64,000 nt of DNA from Pseudozobellia thermophila (GCF_900141855.1 NZ_FQYU01000001.1:1210835-1274834); one strand, 5' to 3'; counted from the stretch's first letter, positions 53,881 through 63,166 are shown. Notes: generated by a model not told the origin, from the sequence alone. Translations and numbers: made by a program.

Positions 53881-56850
53881 TTAAAATCCTAGTTTGACGC
53901 CAAGTGTAATGTTTCTGGTTTCGGGGAATGCCGTGCCCGATCCGCTGAGCGGGTTCTGTTCCGGACTGTATGACCTAAAATCGGTAAACGTCAGCAAGTT
54001 GGTTCCGGTCAAGTATATTTTCGCCCTTTGCAGCCCGGTTTTTGAAAATAGCTCCTTTGGAAACGTATAGCCCAAGGTCAAGGTTCTCAGCCTTACGTAA
54101 GAGGCGTCCCTTACCGCAAAGGAATACAGGTGCAGGTGGGTGTCGGGTTTGGGCCTTGGGTATTCGGTCGAAGGATATTCGGGAGTATAATATTTGGCCC
54201 GAATACCGTTGATCGAACCTTTCCACAATTCGCCGTTGGCCAAGACGGTGTTCAGCTTTGTCGCTCCCTGTACAATATAGAGATCGGCAAAAAGGTCGAA
54301 ATTCCTGTAGGTTATCGTGTTGGTGATCGATCCGTACCAATCGGGATCGGTATTCGTAAAGACGTTGTCCCTATTGTCGATCTGGCCATTGCCGTCTTGG
54401 TCTACGACCCTAACGTCACCGGGCTGGGCCAATGGGTCGCCCGAGCCCGCGATATCGTCGCCTTCTTGATAGATTCCGTCGTATTTCGGCAGCCAGATAT
54501 TATTGATCGATTGGCCCACCGATAGGCGCCTACCGTAGGTGTCGGTAATGTCGATGGGGTCGCCATTTTCGTCCAATTCGCCGGTTAGCGAGAGAATTTC
54601 GTTTTTGTTGGTCGAAAAAACCGTTCCGAGCGACCAGTGAAAGTCTTCTTTTCTGATGATGTTGGTCGTCAAGGAAGCCTCAAGCCCCCGGTTTTCCAAT
54701 TCACCTACGTTAAAGCGAATAACATTGTATCCTGTTGTCCCCGCAATGGACCTGTCGAGCAATAGGTCGGTGGTATTGGCCTTGTACAACTCCAAGGTGC
54801 CTTCGAAAAGATTGTTGAAGAGCCTAAAGTCCACACCTGCGTTCAAGGTCGTCGTGGTCTCCCATTTTAGGTCGGGATTGGGCAGGCGAGAAGAGGCCGT
54901 GGCACCGGCAACGGTCTGGTCGCCGAATACGTAGGGCAGGTCGTCGGCCACGCCCAGCGATTCGAGCGAGTTGATGCCTTGGTTGCCCGTGGCCCCGTAG
55001 CTGACCCTCAGTTTCATTTCGTTTATGGCCTTGACGTTTTCCATAAAGGGCTCGCTGTGCATTTTCCAGGCCAGGGATACCGCCGGAAAGAAGCCCCATT
55101 TGTTGTTCTCTGCAAAGACCGAGGCCCCGTCGGCCCGGGCGGTGGCCTCCAATAGGTAACGGTCTAAATACCCGTACCTTACGCGGCCCAAAAAGGACAA
55201 TAGTCGCCTTTGTGAAACGCTCCTGTCACTGTTCAGCAAAGTGGTCGCATTGCCGTTGTAACCGAGGGCATCGTTCGTAAAGCCCGATTTGTCGAGTTGC
55301 GTATATTCGGTCAGTTGCTCGTCAAAGGCCTGTACGGCTGTAAGGTTTAAGCTGTTCTTATCGTTGATCTGGGGGGTATAGTCGAGGATGTTCTCTATCA
55401 ACAGTTGTTTAAAGAAGGTGTTCGATATGACGGCAAGGCCATCTACCCCCTCATCTCCCGCCGAATGCTGGGACGAACGATAAATGCCCCTGTTCGTATT
55501 TCTGTTCCGCAAGAAACTCTTCAACGTATACGATAGGTTTGGGGTGATGTCGTAGACCAGGCTCAGGTTGATGTCGGTCAGGTTGATTTTCGTTTCATCG
55601 GTCGACTCCCTTTGGTCCCATAGTGGGTTGACCGCCGTATCCGACGGGCCCAAATAATTTTTCACCAAGTTTCCTTCTTCGTCGAAGGGTTTGGCCAAGG
55701 GGGTTATCGTAGTAAAGTTAAGGTCGCCGGTTTCTTGGTCCTGTTTGGCGTTCTGATAGTTGAAAATACCCTTCAGGGTCAATTTCTCGGTAAGTTTCTG
55801 GTCGATGTTGAGCTTAAAGGTGCCGCGGTCGTATCCCGAATTGGGAATGATTCCTTCCTGTGAGAAATAGTTAAGGCTCGAAAAGACCTTGGTGGTTTCG
55901 GATCCCGCCGAATAGCTTAGCGAATGGCTTTGGATTACCGCGTCTTGCAAGATCAGGTCTTCCCAATCGACGAAATCTTGGTTCTCAATGGCTTCGAGTT
56001 CAAAAGGGGTGAAAATGTTCTCGTCGTTCAGGTATTCGCCCGTAAACCGGTTTCGGTTGGCTTCCCTTTTGAGGTCTATGTACTGTTGCCCGTCGTACTG
56101 GTTGAAGTTTTTGGTCAGGGTCTGAATGGTGGTGTAACCATGATAGTCGATCGATGATTTTCCCGATTTACCGGTTTTTGTCGTAACAAGGATGACACCG
56201 TTGGATGCTCGGGAACCATAAATGGCGGTGGCCGAGGCGTCTTTTAGAATTTCTATGTTGGCGATATCGTCGGGCGATACGTCGTTTAGGCTGTCAAAGG
56301 GCAGGCCGTCTACGATAACCAAGGGCGAATTGCCGTTGGGAGCGACCGAAACATTGCCGCGGATAACGATTTCCGATTGCCCCCCGGGCCGGGCATCGGA
56401 TAGGTTTACCTGAACCCCGGCGGCCCTTCCCCTGAGCATTTCCGATACGTTTGTGGTAGGTACCGAGGTGGCTTCTTCCACTTCAACACTGGTCACCGAC
56501 CCGATTACATTGCTTTTCTTTTGCGTGCCGTAACCTACTACGATAACCTCCTCCAAGGCCTGTGCGTCTTCGCTCAGGCTTACATCGAGCGTAGTGTTCC
56601 CGCCTACGGGAATTTCCTTGGTCAGGTAACCGATGTAACTGAATACCAAAATGTCGTCTGCGGAAACATTGGCGATACGGTACTCCCCATCAAAGTCCGT
56701 TACGACCCCATTGCTTGTTCCCTTTACAACGATATTGACACCGGGCAAGGGACCGGTAGCATCCGATACGGTACCACTGATCGTTCGGTCTTGTGAATAA
56801 CAAACGGTCGTACAAAACAGTACTATAAAGTTAAATAGGACAAATCTCAT
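53881..56850 (-). CDS. SusC/RagA TonB-dependent outer-membrane transporter
   Basis: 989 residues. Signal peptide FNFIVLFCTTVCYSQ; carboxypeptidase-like regulatory domain (ISGTVSDATGPLPGVNIVVKGT); plug motifs VIVVGYGTQKKSNVIGSVTSV, LVIVDGLPFDSLND, IEILKDASATAIYGSRASNGVILVTTKTG. The barrel ends FPETRNITLGVKLGF with C-terminal Phe. Unlike the SusC at 24 kb it has no STN domain, consistent with regulation by the LuxR-type protein at 57.1 kb rather than by sigma/anti-sigma. It imports the oligosaccharides made by the GH16. The 272-bp upstream region (56851-57122) holds its promoter; no other gene is seen there. Confidence 0.94.
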   Translation of the reverse strand: MRFVLFNFIVLFCTTVCYSQDRTISGTVSDATGPLPGVNIVVKGTSNGVVTDFDGEYRIANVSADDILVFSYIGYLTKEIPVGGNTTLDVSLSEDAQALEEVIVVGYGTQKKSNVIGSVTSVEVEEATSVPTTNVSEMLRGRAAGVQVNLSDARPGGQSEIVIRGNVSVAPNGNSPLVIVDGLPFDSLNDVSPDDIANIEILKDASATAIYGSRASNGVILVTTKTGKSGKSSIDYHGYTTIQTLTKNFNQYDGQQYIDLKREANRNRFTGEYLNDENIFTPFELEAIENQDFVDWEDLILQDAVIQSHSLSYSAGSETTKVFSSLNYFSQEGIIPNSGYDRGTFKLNIDQKLTEKLTLKGIFNYQNAKQDQETGDLNFTTITPLAKPFDEEGNLVKNYLGPSDTAVNPLWDQRESTDETKINLTDINLSLVYDITPNLSYTLKSFLRNRNTNRGIYRSSQHSAGDEGVDGLAVISNTFFKQLLIENILDYTPQINDKNSLNLTAVQAFDEQLTEYTQLDKSGFTNDALGYNGNATTLLNSDRSVSQRRLLSFLGRVRYGYLDRYLLEATARADGASVFAENNKWGFFPAVSLAWKMHSEPFMENVKAINEMKLRVSYGATGNQGINSLESLGVADDLPYVFGDQTVAGATASSRLPNPDLKWETTTTLNAGVDFRLFNNLFEGTLELYKANTTDLLLDRSIAGTTGYNVIRFNVGELENRGLEASLTTNIIRKEDFHWSLGTVFSTNKNEILSLTGELDENGDPIDITDTYGRRLSVGQSINNIWLPKYDGIYQEGDDIAGSGDPLAQPGDVRVVDQDGNGQIDNRDNVFTNTDPDWYGSITNTITYRNFDLFADLYIVQGATKLNTVLANGELWKGSINGIRAKYYTPEYPSTEYPRPKPDTHLHLYSFAVRDASYVRLRTLTLGYTFPKELFSKTGLQRAKIYLTGTNLLTFTDFRSYSPEQNPLSGSGTAFPETRNITLGVKLGF

Positions 56851-57122
56851 TTTTGAGTGTTTTGGTTTATACCCAAAAATAGATGGATTAACTTATGGTT
56901 AACAAGTGTACCTCCTCTATAAAAAACCTACATTGATAAAATTTAGGGTCTTAAATTGATGTTTGTTGAAAAATACACTATAAAATATAGGGATTAGGTA
57001 AATTTTGTTATACGGTGAAAACAAGGATTTCCGGTTTTTGGGAGGGCTAAAGAAAGGGAATGTAGAGTTGATGTAGGGGTATTTTTCGACTATGTAGAGG
57101 GTGTGTCTTGAGCGACGGGGTG

Positions 57123-59918
57123 CTAAAAGTTCAAAATATAGTCGATAAGATTTTCCTCGTGGGGCAAGTTGAACTTTTTCCGTAAGCGGTAGCGCTTCAT
57201 TTCAACACTTTTGGTAGAGATGTTCAGCAAGGGGGCAATTTCCTTTGAAGTAAGGTTGAGCCTTAAATAGGCGCAGAGGCGCAAATCGTTATTGGTGAGG
57301 CTGTCGTGTTTGCTTTTTATTCGTTTTAAAAAGTCTTTGTCGGCATTGTTGAAGGCGTCCTCGAAAAATTTCCAATCATCTTCACTGTTGATGTTTTGGT
57401 CGATTTTATGGATTACGTTCTTTATGGTCTTATCGGGTTGTGAAACCTTGCTCAATTCTTTTTTTAGGGCATAGAGAAACTTGTTTTTCTTTAGGATGCT
57501 CATGGTCGAAATGGCCAGTTCCCTGTTTTTGTTTTCGATCTCGTTCTGTAGTTTTTCGTTGATGATTTGGGCAATTTTGTCCTTTTCCTCCAGTTTTTGT
57601 AGTTCCAGTTCCTTTTTGTTTTGCTTGATAATCGAATCTTGTTTTTTTCTGTAATAACGCCTGTAGAGTCTGTGAATCCCCAAAAATAGAAGAACCAAAA
57701 TAAGGGTGTAGAGTAAGAGGGCTAAATTGGAGGCGTACCATGGCCTGTTGATCGTAAAACGGTACGAGGCATTGTTTTCGCTGGGGGTTTGGCCAATTTG
57801 TGCCCTGACCGTAAACTCATAACTACCAAAGGGCAGGTTGTTGTAGACAGCTTCCGGTTTTTCCGTCCACTCGCTCCATTGGTCGTATAGGCCCTTAAGC
57901 TTGTATTGAAATTGTACGTCGGTATATTTGTCGAATTCAGGTACGCCGAAGGTGAACTTTAGGTTGTTATGGGTAAAATCGAAATCCCCGGCCGTGGTCA
58001 GGTCGTTTTGCGTCGAAATAGCGTTGTATCGGCCGCTTGTCACCGAGTTGATGCTTACCTTGTTTTTTAAGATATTGACCTTTTTCAGGTCGAGGGTGAT
58101 GTATCCGTTGGAACTTCCTATCAGGTACTTGTCCGTACCTATGGGCGAGATATTCTCAAAACCCGATACGCCAAGATTCCTTCTTATCGTTCCTGATATG
58201 GGAATGCTGGTCAGGCCCATTTTGCCGGTGAGGGTATTTCGGCTTACATAGTTGATGGCCGTATCGGAAAAGTACCATAATTTTTGACCCAAGGTATCGG
58301 GAGTGATGATGCTTGTTGGATTTTGGGTGCCATTGTAGATCAGGGTCGTAAGTGTGCTGTCGCGATAAATGTGCTTTAGGGTGTTTTTGAGTTGGTAGAC
58401 GGCATTGTGCGTTTTATAGTATATGGCATCGTTAAACCGAAAGATATTGGCCCCATGTCCCTTTCTGGGTGTGCGCTCTACTTTTTTTACCCGGCTTAAG
58501 GTCTTGTCTAGCTCGAGTTGGTACAGGCCTTTTTGTTCATGGTTCACTATGACGGTAAGGGAGTCGATCTCGAAAAAGCGGCTCGAGGTGTTGAATCCCT
58601 CAATGGTGTTGCGCAAAGCCCAGCTACCGTTTTTTCTTTCCAAGACGCTTAGGCCGTTGTAGTTGCCTTGCAATAAAAAACGGTCGTGGGAGCCTATGGT
58701 TCGAATGTCCCAGGTACCGGGAAAATCGGAGATGGATTTTGCCGTGTTGCCAACAACCTCGAAAGTCCCGTTGTTGTGGCCACAGAAAACCGTGTCGCCT
58801 ATACATTGAAGGCTCCATACCTGCCCTTCTGTGCCGCTTATAAGCTTAAAAGGGTCGTCACTATCCGTTTTTCTCGCAAACAGGCCTTGGTTGGTACCTA
58901 GGTATAGGTAGCCGTCGTGTGCCAAGGCAGCATATACCAGCCCCAAATTACCCAGTTGGTCTATGTATTCGTTGATGGGCGAATGCAGGTTGACGACACT
59001 GATACCGTTGTCGAGGCCCAGCCAAAGGTTGCCATCGAGGTCTTCGAATATTGAAAGTACGGTGTTGTTGTTCAGTCCCCTGGCCTGGTTTACGTTTTGA
59101 ATGAGGTTGCCGGAAGGGGACAGGTGGTAGAAACCGGTTCCGATACTCCCCAGTACAAAGCTTGAATCTTTCAATTGCCGGCTTTCGTACAATTTTATGT
59201 TCGATCCGTCCATTTCGGTAGGCCAGGGCGATAACCGGTCAAAGTCGTACAGGTAAAAACGGCCCTTATCGTTGATAACCATAAGCTCACCCCCGTGGTC
59301 GTAGATGCCGACAAGCGTATTGGAGACAAATTCCGGGGCATCGCTTACCATAACCGGTTGCCCGGCCTCGATGGTAAACAATCCCTTTTTTGCGATCTGA
59401 AAGTAAACCTGGTTGTTGACGACGCTCAGTTTGGCTTTTTGGGTCTCGGCTTCAATAACCTTAATACCGTTCTCTTCCAAATCGTAGATGTATATGCGGT
59501 CGAGGGATTGGAACAAGATGGAGCCATCCAGGGCCAAAATTTCCCAAAATTCCTCGTCTTCTGCCATGGGCATGGTCAGTTGGTCGGACAGGGAGGTGTA
59601 GCTCAACCGGCCGGTATTCTCTTTTTCCCAATAGCCGAATTGCTTGTAAGAGCCCGTGTAAATTCTATCGCCCACTACTTTGACCGACCTTATGATCGAC
59701 GGCTCGGGCAATTGGTACTTTTGCCAGGTAGAACCATCAAATTCAAGGAGGCTCATGTGGTTTGCTACAAAGAGGGCCTTCGACGGGGCTTGCGAGATGT
59801 CCCAATTTTGATACTCGCCGGCATACTCCCTAGGGGGGTAGTTCTTAATGGGCGGCAGCTCTTGGCAAAATGCTCCCAGCCCTATGCAAAGCGTGAAGTA
59901 AAGGATATACTGCTTCAA
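57123..59918 (-). CDS. PUL regulator: propeller/Y_Y_Y sensor with LuxR-type HTH
   Basis: 931 residues. A signal peptide (YILYFTLCIGLGAFCQ) is followed by two seven-bladed-propeller-like regions (about 25-600, including NNTVLSIFEDLDGNLWLGLDNGISVVNL, a typical 'two-component regulator propeller' blade). A Y_Y_Y domain lies at about 650-730 (YKLKGLYDQWSEWTEKPEAVYNNLPFGSYEFTVRA). One TM helix follows (ASNLALLLYTLILVLLFLGIH), then a cytoplasmic coiled coil and a C-terminal LuxR-type HTH (LRLNLTSKEIAPLLNISTKSVEMKRYRLRKKFNL). No kinase or receiver domain is present. It probably senses beta-glucan oligosaccharides in the periplasm and activates the adjacent susCD operon from the membrane. Confidence 0.9.
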   Translation of the reverse strand: MKQYILYFTLCIGLGAFCQELPPIKNYPPREYAGEYQNWDISQAPSKALFVANHMSLLEFDGSTWQKYQLPEPSIIRSVKVVGDRIYTGSYKQFGYWEKENTGRLSYTSLSDQLTMPMAEDEEFWEILALDGSILFQSLDRIYIYDLEENGIKVIEAETQKAKLSVVNNQVYFQIAKKGLFTIEAGQPVMVSDAPEFVSNTLVGIYDHGGELMVINDKGRFYLYDFDRLSPWPTEMDGSNIKLYESRQLKDSSFVLGSIGTGFYHLSPSGNLIQNVNQARGLNNNTVLSIFEDLDGNLWLGLDNGISVVNLHSPINEYIDQLGNLGLVYAALAHDGYLYLGTNQGLFARKTDSDDPFKLISGTEGQVWSLQCIGDTVFCGHNNGTFEVVGNTAKSISDFPGTWDIRTIGSHDRFLLQGNYNGLSVLERKNGSWALRNTIEGFNTSSRFFEIDSLTVIVNHEQKGLYQLELDKTLSRVKKVERTPRKGHGANIFRFNDAIYYKTHNAVYQLKNTLKHIYRDSTLTTLIYNGTQNPTSIITPDTLGQKLWYFSDTAINYVSRNTLTGKMGLTSIPISGTIRRNLGVSGFENISPIGTDKYLIGSSNGYITLDLKKVNILKNKVSINSVTSGRYNAISTQNDLTTAGDFDFTHNNLKFTFGVPEFDKYTDVQFQYKLKGLYDQWSEWTEKPEAVYNNLPFGSYEFTVRAQIGQTPSENNASYRFTINRPWYASNLALLLYTLILVLLFLGIHRLYRRYYRKKQDSIIKQNKKELELQKLEEKDKIAQIINEKLQNEIENKNRELAISTMSILKKNKFLYALKKELSKVSQPDKTIKNVIHKIDQNINSEDDWKFFEDAFNNADKDFLKRIKSKHDSLTNNDLRLCAYLRLNLTSKEIAPLLNISTKSVEMKRYRLRKKFNLPHEENLIDYILNF

Positions 59919-59968
59919 ACCGATGGGATAAATTAAAATTTTTGGTAAGGGTAATTTAAGATAATAAT

Positions 59969-59993
59969 AATTGCCTAGTAAGTTAGGGCAATT
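59969..59993. promoter_or_regulatory. Inverted repeat upstream of the PUL regulator gene
   Basis: A 7-bp inverted repeat (aattgcc / ggcaatt, with an 11-base spacer) lies 51 bases before the regulator's start codon. It could be an operator or a leader hairpin; on the plus strand it is followed by a T-rich stretch. Confidence 0.3.
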
Positions 59994-60075
59994 TATATTT
60001 TTTTGGGCGTAGGGGTATTGTATTGCGCAAGCGTATGTTTTTGGGCGGAGGTAAATAGTGCGCCCACCCCAGAAT

Positions 60076-60111
60076 CAAAAAACCCCTAAACTAATCTAGT
60101 TAAAGGGGTTT
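60076..60111 (-). terminator. Terminator downstream of the tRNA-like fragment
   Basis: A long hairpin (aaacccct 60080-60087 with aggggttt 60104-60111, extended inside by aact/agtt) has six T on its minus-strand downstream side. It sits immediately after the acceptor strand of the tRNA-like fragment, as a native tRNA terminator would. Confidence 0.8.
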
Positions 60112-60114
60112 AAG

Positions 60115-60154
60115 TACTCGAGACGGGACTTGAACCCGTACGGCCATAATGGCC
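60115..60154 (-). tRNA. 3' fragment of a class II (Ser/Leu-type) tRNA gene, probable attachment site
   Basis: Read on the minus strand, this has a variable arm (tggcc-tta-ggcca type stem, 60142-60154), a perfect T arm (acggg-ttcaagt-cccgt, 60123-60139), a 7-base 3' acceptor strand ctcgagt (60116-60122) and discriminator A at 60115. An intrinsic terminator follows. No matching 5' acceptor strand (actcgag), D arm or anticodon arm exists to its right, so the gene is incomplete. A tRNA 3' end left with its native terminator is what integration of an element into a tRNA gene leaves at one junction. The amino acid cannot be assigned. Not proven to be a tRNA. Confidence 0.5.
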
Positions 60155-60227
60155 ATTGGATTTTATACCTGCCAAACATGCCAAGGATTTTGCAAAACTA
60201 TCATTATACCTCTAGGACAAAGATTAC

Positions 60228-60404
60228 TTGTTGAGCAGCAAGACTCAAATCATTAGAGCGCTTGACGAAGACATCCATGAGAAAAATGGGAAAGATGGGT
60301 TTAGTTATAGTTCTTTGATCCGGATCCCCAGTGATGAACACCATCTTTTCCCTGATAAGGAGATTAGAAGAGGCGTAAGATCTACACTTAAGATAGACGA
60401 TTGA
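60228..60404 (+). CDS. Possible short or truncated ORF of unknown function
   Basis: 58 codons from a TTG at 60228 after a stop at 60213. The peptide contains QIIRALDEDIHEKNG and the C-terminal EIRRGVRSTLKIDD, which read like real protein but match no family I know. It has no ATG. It could be the remaining C-terminal piece of a gene broken at the junction, or chance. A 68-codon frame on the opposite strand looks less protein-like. Confidence 0.25.
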   Translation: MLSSKTQIIRALDEDIHEKNGKDGFSYSSLIRIPSDEHHLFPDKEIRRGVRSTLKIDD

Positions 60405-60533
60405 TTGCACTACTTTCCTTTGGTTTGAGCATTATTTGCTGCCAAATAGTTAGATATCGGCTCGTACTATGCACTAACCTGAAAGGTGCAAACCCATTTA
60501 CCCAAATTATCCCCAATTTAGTTAACGAGCATT

Positions 60534-60857
60534 ATGCTCAGGTTTAAATACAATAAAGATGGGAAATGTACTTTTTACACGCATACGAAAGAAGATCCGA
60601 AAAGAACCGTTAAAATGGTCTTGGAAGAATTACGCAAAACGGAATTTATAAACGAGACTTCGATACATCCTATAGATGATCGATTGAGCCAACAAGAGGC
60701 TACCAAGTTTTTAGGTATTTCTGTTACTTCATTGATTAGTTGGAAGAAAAAGAAAATTGTTCCTTACTACCAAATAGGGCGAGCCATTTTTTTCTCAAAA
60801 AAAGAGCTGCTTAATCTCGCGAGAAAGAATGCCTTTATTCGGAAGTCTCGATATTGA
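60534..60857 (+). CDS. Helix-turn-helix DNA-binding protein, excisionase-like (HTH_17 type)
   Basis: 107 residues. The C-terminal half LSQQEATKFLGISVTSLISWKKKKIVPYYQIGRAIFFSKKELLNLARK is a MerR/excisionase-type winged HTH. The N-terminal 45 residues (RFKYNKDGKCTFYTH, RTVKMVLEEL) are lysine-rich and not recognised. Such small proteins are common in Bacteroidetes conjugative and integrative elements, where they control excision, and this one lies 400 bases from the tRNA-like junction. The gene is A+T-rich compared with the left 60 kb, consistent with transfer. It might instead be an antitoxin-like regulator. Confidence 0.75.
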   Translation: MLRFKYNKDGKCTFYTHTKEDPKRTVKMVLEELRKTEFINETSIHPIDDRLSQQEATKFLGISVTSLISWKKKKIVPYYQIGRAIFFSKKELLNLARKNAFIRKSRY

Positions 60858-61199
60858 CTTTTTCTCTGCAATTTGGTGTCCCATAAAAGGTAAATTCACG
60901 AGACTACTAAAAGAGATTACGCTTGGGACCTTCTGAAAAAAGGTCCTGCGCTCTGGAAAAATCGTCTTTTAGATCGGCCGTTTTATGATACCTAAATTTA
61001 GTACAAAAACAATGCAGAAATAATTTTTAAGCTCTAATTAATTTCAAATAGAACTTCACAAGCCTTTTCCCTTTAAAATGGAGCATAAAGTACAGTTTGT
61101 CTTAGTTGTAATTCGGAGCTTATTATTAATTTTTTGTTTTATTGAAACTAGATTTCAAATCATTATATTTATTCCATCGGAGGAAATCATAACCAACCA
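60858..61199. other. Intergenic region with one inverted repeat
   Basis: 342 bases, A+T-rich, with no convincing gene. It contains a 7-bp inverted repeat (ggacctt 60926-60932 with aaggtcc 60940-60946) without a T-run, possibly an operator or the end of the HTH gene's transcript. The promoter of the sigma-54 activator must lie in the right part. I found no -24/-12 element here, so the activator itself is probably not sigma-54-dependent. Confidence 0.4.
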
Positions 61200-63050
61200 A
61201 TGGACAAAACCGAACTGCAACAGATTACGAAATTTCTTTCTCAAGTTTCTTTTTTTTCGGAAGTCTCCGATATATCGCTTAAACATCTTTGCCAGAATTT
61301 AAATTCAGAGACATTTTACAAAGGGGACACCATATTTGAAAAAGATGACGCTGGGAATGCCATGTATGTAATTCTCAATGGCAAAGTAAAAATTCACGAA
61401 AATATGCACACTTATGGCTTTATAGGCAAAGGGGAATGTTTTGGAGAATATGCCTTGATAGATAGTCAGCCAAGATCTGCATCAGTTACTGCGGAAGAAG
61501 AAACTTCGGTATTAAAAATTGAGCGTCCATATTTTATTGATTTGATGACGAAAGACAGTGGTTTTGCTCAGGGAATCTTATCGGTAATGATCAAAAGACA
61601 TCGCGAATTGGATAGTACTCAAGAGCAGTTGGCGAATTCCAAAAAACAATTGGAACAGGCGAATGGTAAAATGAGCGGACTCATCAACGGAGCGATGGAT
61701 GCCATTATTATGTTCGATTCAAAGTTCAGGATTATTGTGACGAACCCTTCTGCAGATGCATTATTGGAAAATGACGATGCCTTGCAACGCAATGTTCTTT
61801 TCTTCTTTGATGAAGCTAGTGCCGAACTAATTGAATCTATTGTAAAAAATGAAAAGGAAGATAATGTAGACGCTCTCAATAATTATCTGCCCAGTGTTGT
61901 CAAGGTAATCGGTTCTGATGAAAAGGAAACCTTGAACGAAGGTACCATCAGTAGATATGGAGAAGGCGAAGATACCTTTTACACTTTGATTCTTAGGAAT
62001 ATTGAAGAACGTCTGGCGGCTCAAGATACCATAAGTCTTTTGACCAATCAGACCGAATATTTGGCCGATGAAATCAAAGAATTGACAAGCAATTACGGTA
62101 TCATCGCCCAAGATGACACGATGATAGGGGTTTTGAACCTCGTAGAACAGGTAGCCAAAACCGATGCCACTGTCTTAATCAATGGCGAAACCGGTACAGG
62201 TAAAGAATTGGTGGCCAGAGCTATTCATCAGGCAAGCACTAGAAATGACAAACCGCTAATAAGAATAAACTGTGGAGCGATTCCTGCGAACTTGATTGAG
62301 AGCGAATTATTTGGTCATGAAAAGGGCGCTTTTACCGGTGCCACTGCAAGCAGAAAAGGACGATTTCTTTTAGCGGATAAGGGAACTATCTTTTTGGATG
62401 AAATAGGGGAGATGCCTTTGGATCTGCAACCGAAATTGCTTCGGATTATCCAAGAAGGTGAATTTGACCCGGTAGGAAGTTCGGAAACTGTAAAAGTAGA
62501 TGTACGAATTATTGCTGCTACACACCGAGATTTATTGACCTATTCAAAAGAAGGAAAGTTTCGCGAAGATTTGTACTACCGTTTGAACGTCTTTCCAATC
62601 GTGGTGCCGCCATTAAGGGAACGGGGAGATGATATTCATTTGATCGCCCAAGAAATCATCAACCAATTTTCCGCAAAGCTGAATAAAAAAATGAATCCGC
62701 TTGGTGAGGGTGACAAGGCATTATTATCTCGCTATCAATGGCCGGGAAATGTTCGCGAACTTCAAAACATCATCGAACGTGCAGTAATTATTGCGCAAAA
62801 TGGTAACATCTCGTGGGACACTTTGATTCCTAAATCTTCAGTGGATGGTCCGATACATGCTGATTCAAAAGCAGAAAAAATTTACTCCTCCGAAGAAATG
62901 ACCAAGCTTGAAAGAGAGAATATTTTAAGGGCTTTAAAGAAAACCCGTTGGAAAATTTCAGGTAAGAACGGAGCAGCTGCCATCCTTAAATTAAAACCAA
63001 CCACCCTTACCTCCAAAATGAAGGCGCTGAACATCGTTCGCCCGATTTAA
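61200..63050 (+). CDS. Sigma-54-dependent activator with cyclic-nucleotide-binding and PAS sensor domains
   Basis: 616 residues. An N-terminal CRP-like cNMP-binding domain (about 20-135: GDTIFEKDDAGNAMYVILNGKVKIHE, GECFGEYALIDSQPRSASVTA) is followed by a short coiled coil and a PAS domain (about 155-275: GLINGAMDAIIMFDSKFRIIVTNPSADALL). The AAA+ domain (about 300-540) has Walker A GETGTGKELVAR, the sigma-54 contact loop GAFTGA, Walker B GTIFLDEIGEMPL and RYQWPGNVRELQNIIERAV. A Fis-type HTH (about 570-616) ends the protein. It remodels sigma-54 holoenzyme at -24/-12 promoters in response to ligand. The only such promoter I see lies just downstream, before a 40-codon ORF. Confidence 0.93.
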   Translation: MDKTELQQITKFLSQVSFFSEVSDISLKHLCQNLNSETFYKGDTIFEKDDAGNAMYVILNGKVKIHENMHTYGFIGKGECFGEYALIDSQPRSASVTAEEETSVLKIERPYFIDLMTKDSGFAQGILSVMIKRHRELDSTQEQLANSKKQLEQANGKMSGLINGAMDAIIMFDSKFRIIVTNPSADALLENDDALQRNVLFFFDEASAELIESIVKNEKEDNVDALNNYLPSVVKVIGSDEKETLNEGTISRYGEGEDTFYTLILRNIEERLAAQDTISLLTNQTEYLADEIKELTSNYGIIAQDDTMIGVLNLVEQVAKTDATVLINGETGTGKELVARAIHQASTRNDKPLIRINCGAIPANLIESELFGHEKGAFTGATASRKGRFLLADKGTIFLDEIGEMPLDLQPKLLRIIQEGEFDPVGSSETVKVDVRIIAATHRDLLTYSKEGKFREDLYYRLNVFPIVVPPLRERGDDIHLIAQEIINQFSAKLNKKMNPLGEGDKALLSRYQWPGNVRELQNIIERAVIIAQNGNISWDTLIPKSSVDGPIHADSKAEKIYSSEEMTKLERENILRALKKTRWKISGKNGAAAILKLKPTTLTSKMKALNIVRPI

Positions 63051-63054
63051 CTTC

Positions 63055-63107
63055 ACGAATTTTCGTAAACGCGAATTACGAAATATCATGACATAACGAT
63101 ATTTCGT
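63055..63107. promoter_or_regulatory. Palindromic enhancer-like sites upstream of the sigma-54 promoter
   Basis: Two inverted repeats share the half-site acgaa/ttcgt. One is acgaattttcgt (63055-63066). The other is a perfect 10-bp repeat acgaaatatc / gatatttcgt (63078-63087 and 63098-63107) with a 10-base spacer. They lie about 85-140 bases upstream of the predicted transcription start, where enhancer-binding activators of sigma-54 promoters bind. The second could alternatively serve as the terminator of the activator gene, since a moderately T-rich stretch follows it. Confidence 0.55.
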
Positions 63108-63166
63108 TACTTTTCTTATATATAAAAATCAATATAAATACTTGTAAATCAATTATTTATATAGTT

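Noticed and set aside
48846..56850. Calling the minus-strand PUL definitely laminarin-specific
   Set aside because: One GH16 with an EIDIME signature fits beta-1,3-glucan, but GH16 also includes mixed-linkage glucanases, agarases and carrageenases; left as most likely only.
60077..60240. A complete tRNA gene on the minus strand
   Set aside because: The T arm, variable arm and acceptor 3' strand are good, but no 5' acceptor partner and no anticodon or D stem could be folded from the upstream bases; kept as a fragment only.
60926..60946. Intrinsic terminator after the HTH gene
   Set aside because: The 7-bp stem has no T-run on either strand; recorded only as an inverted repeat.
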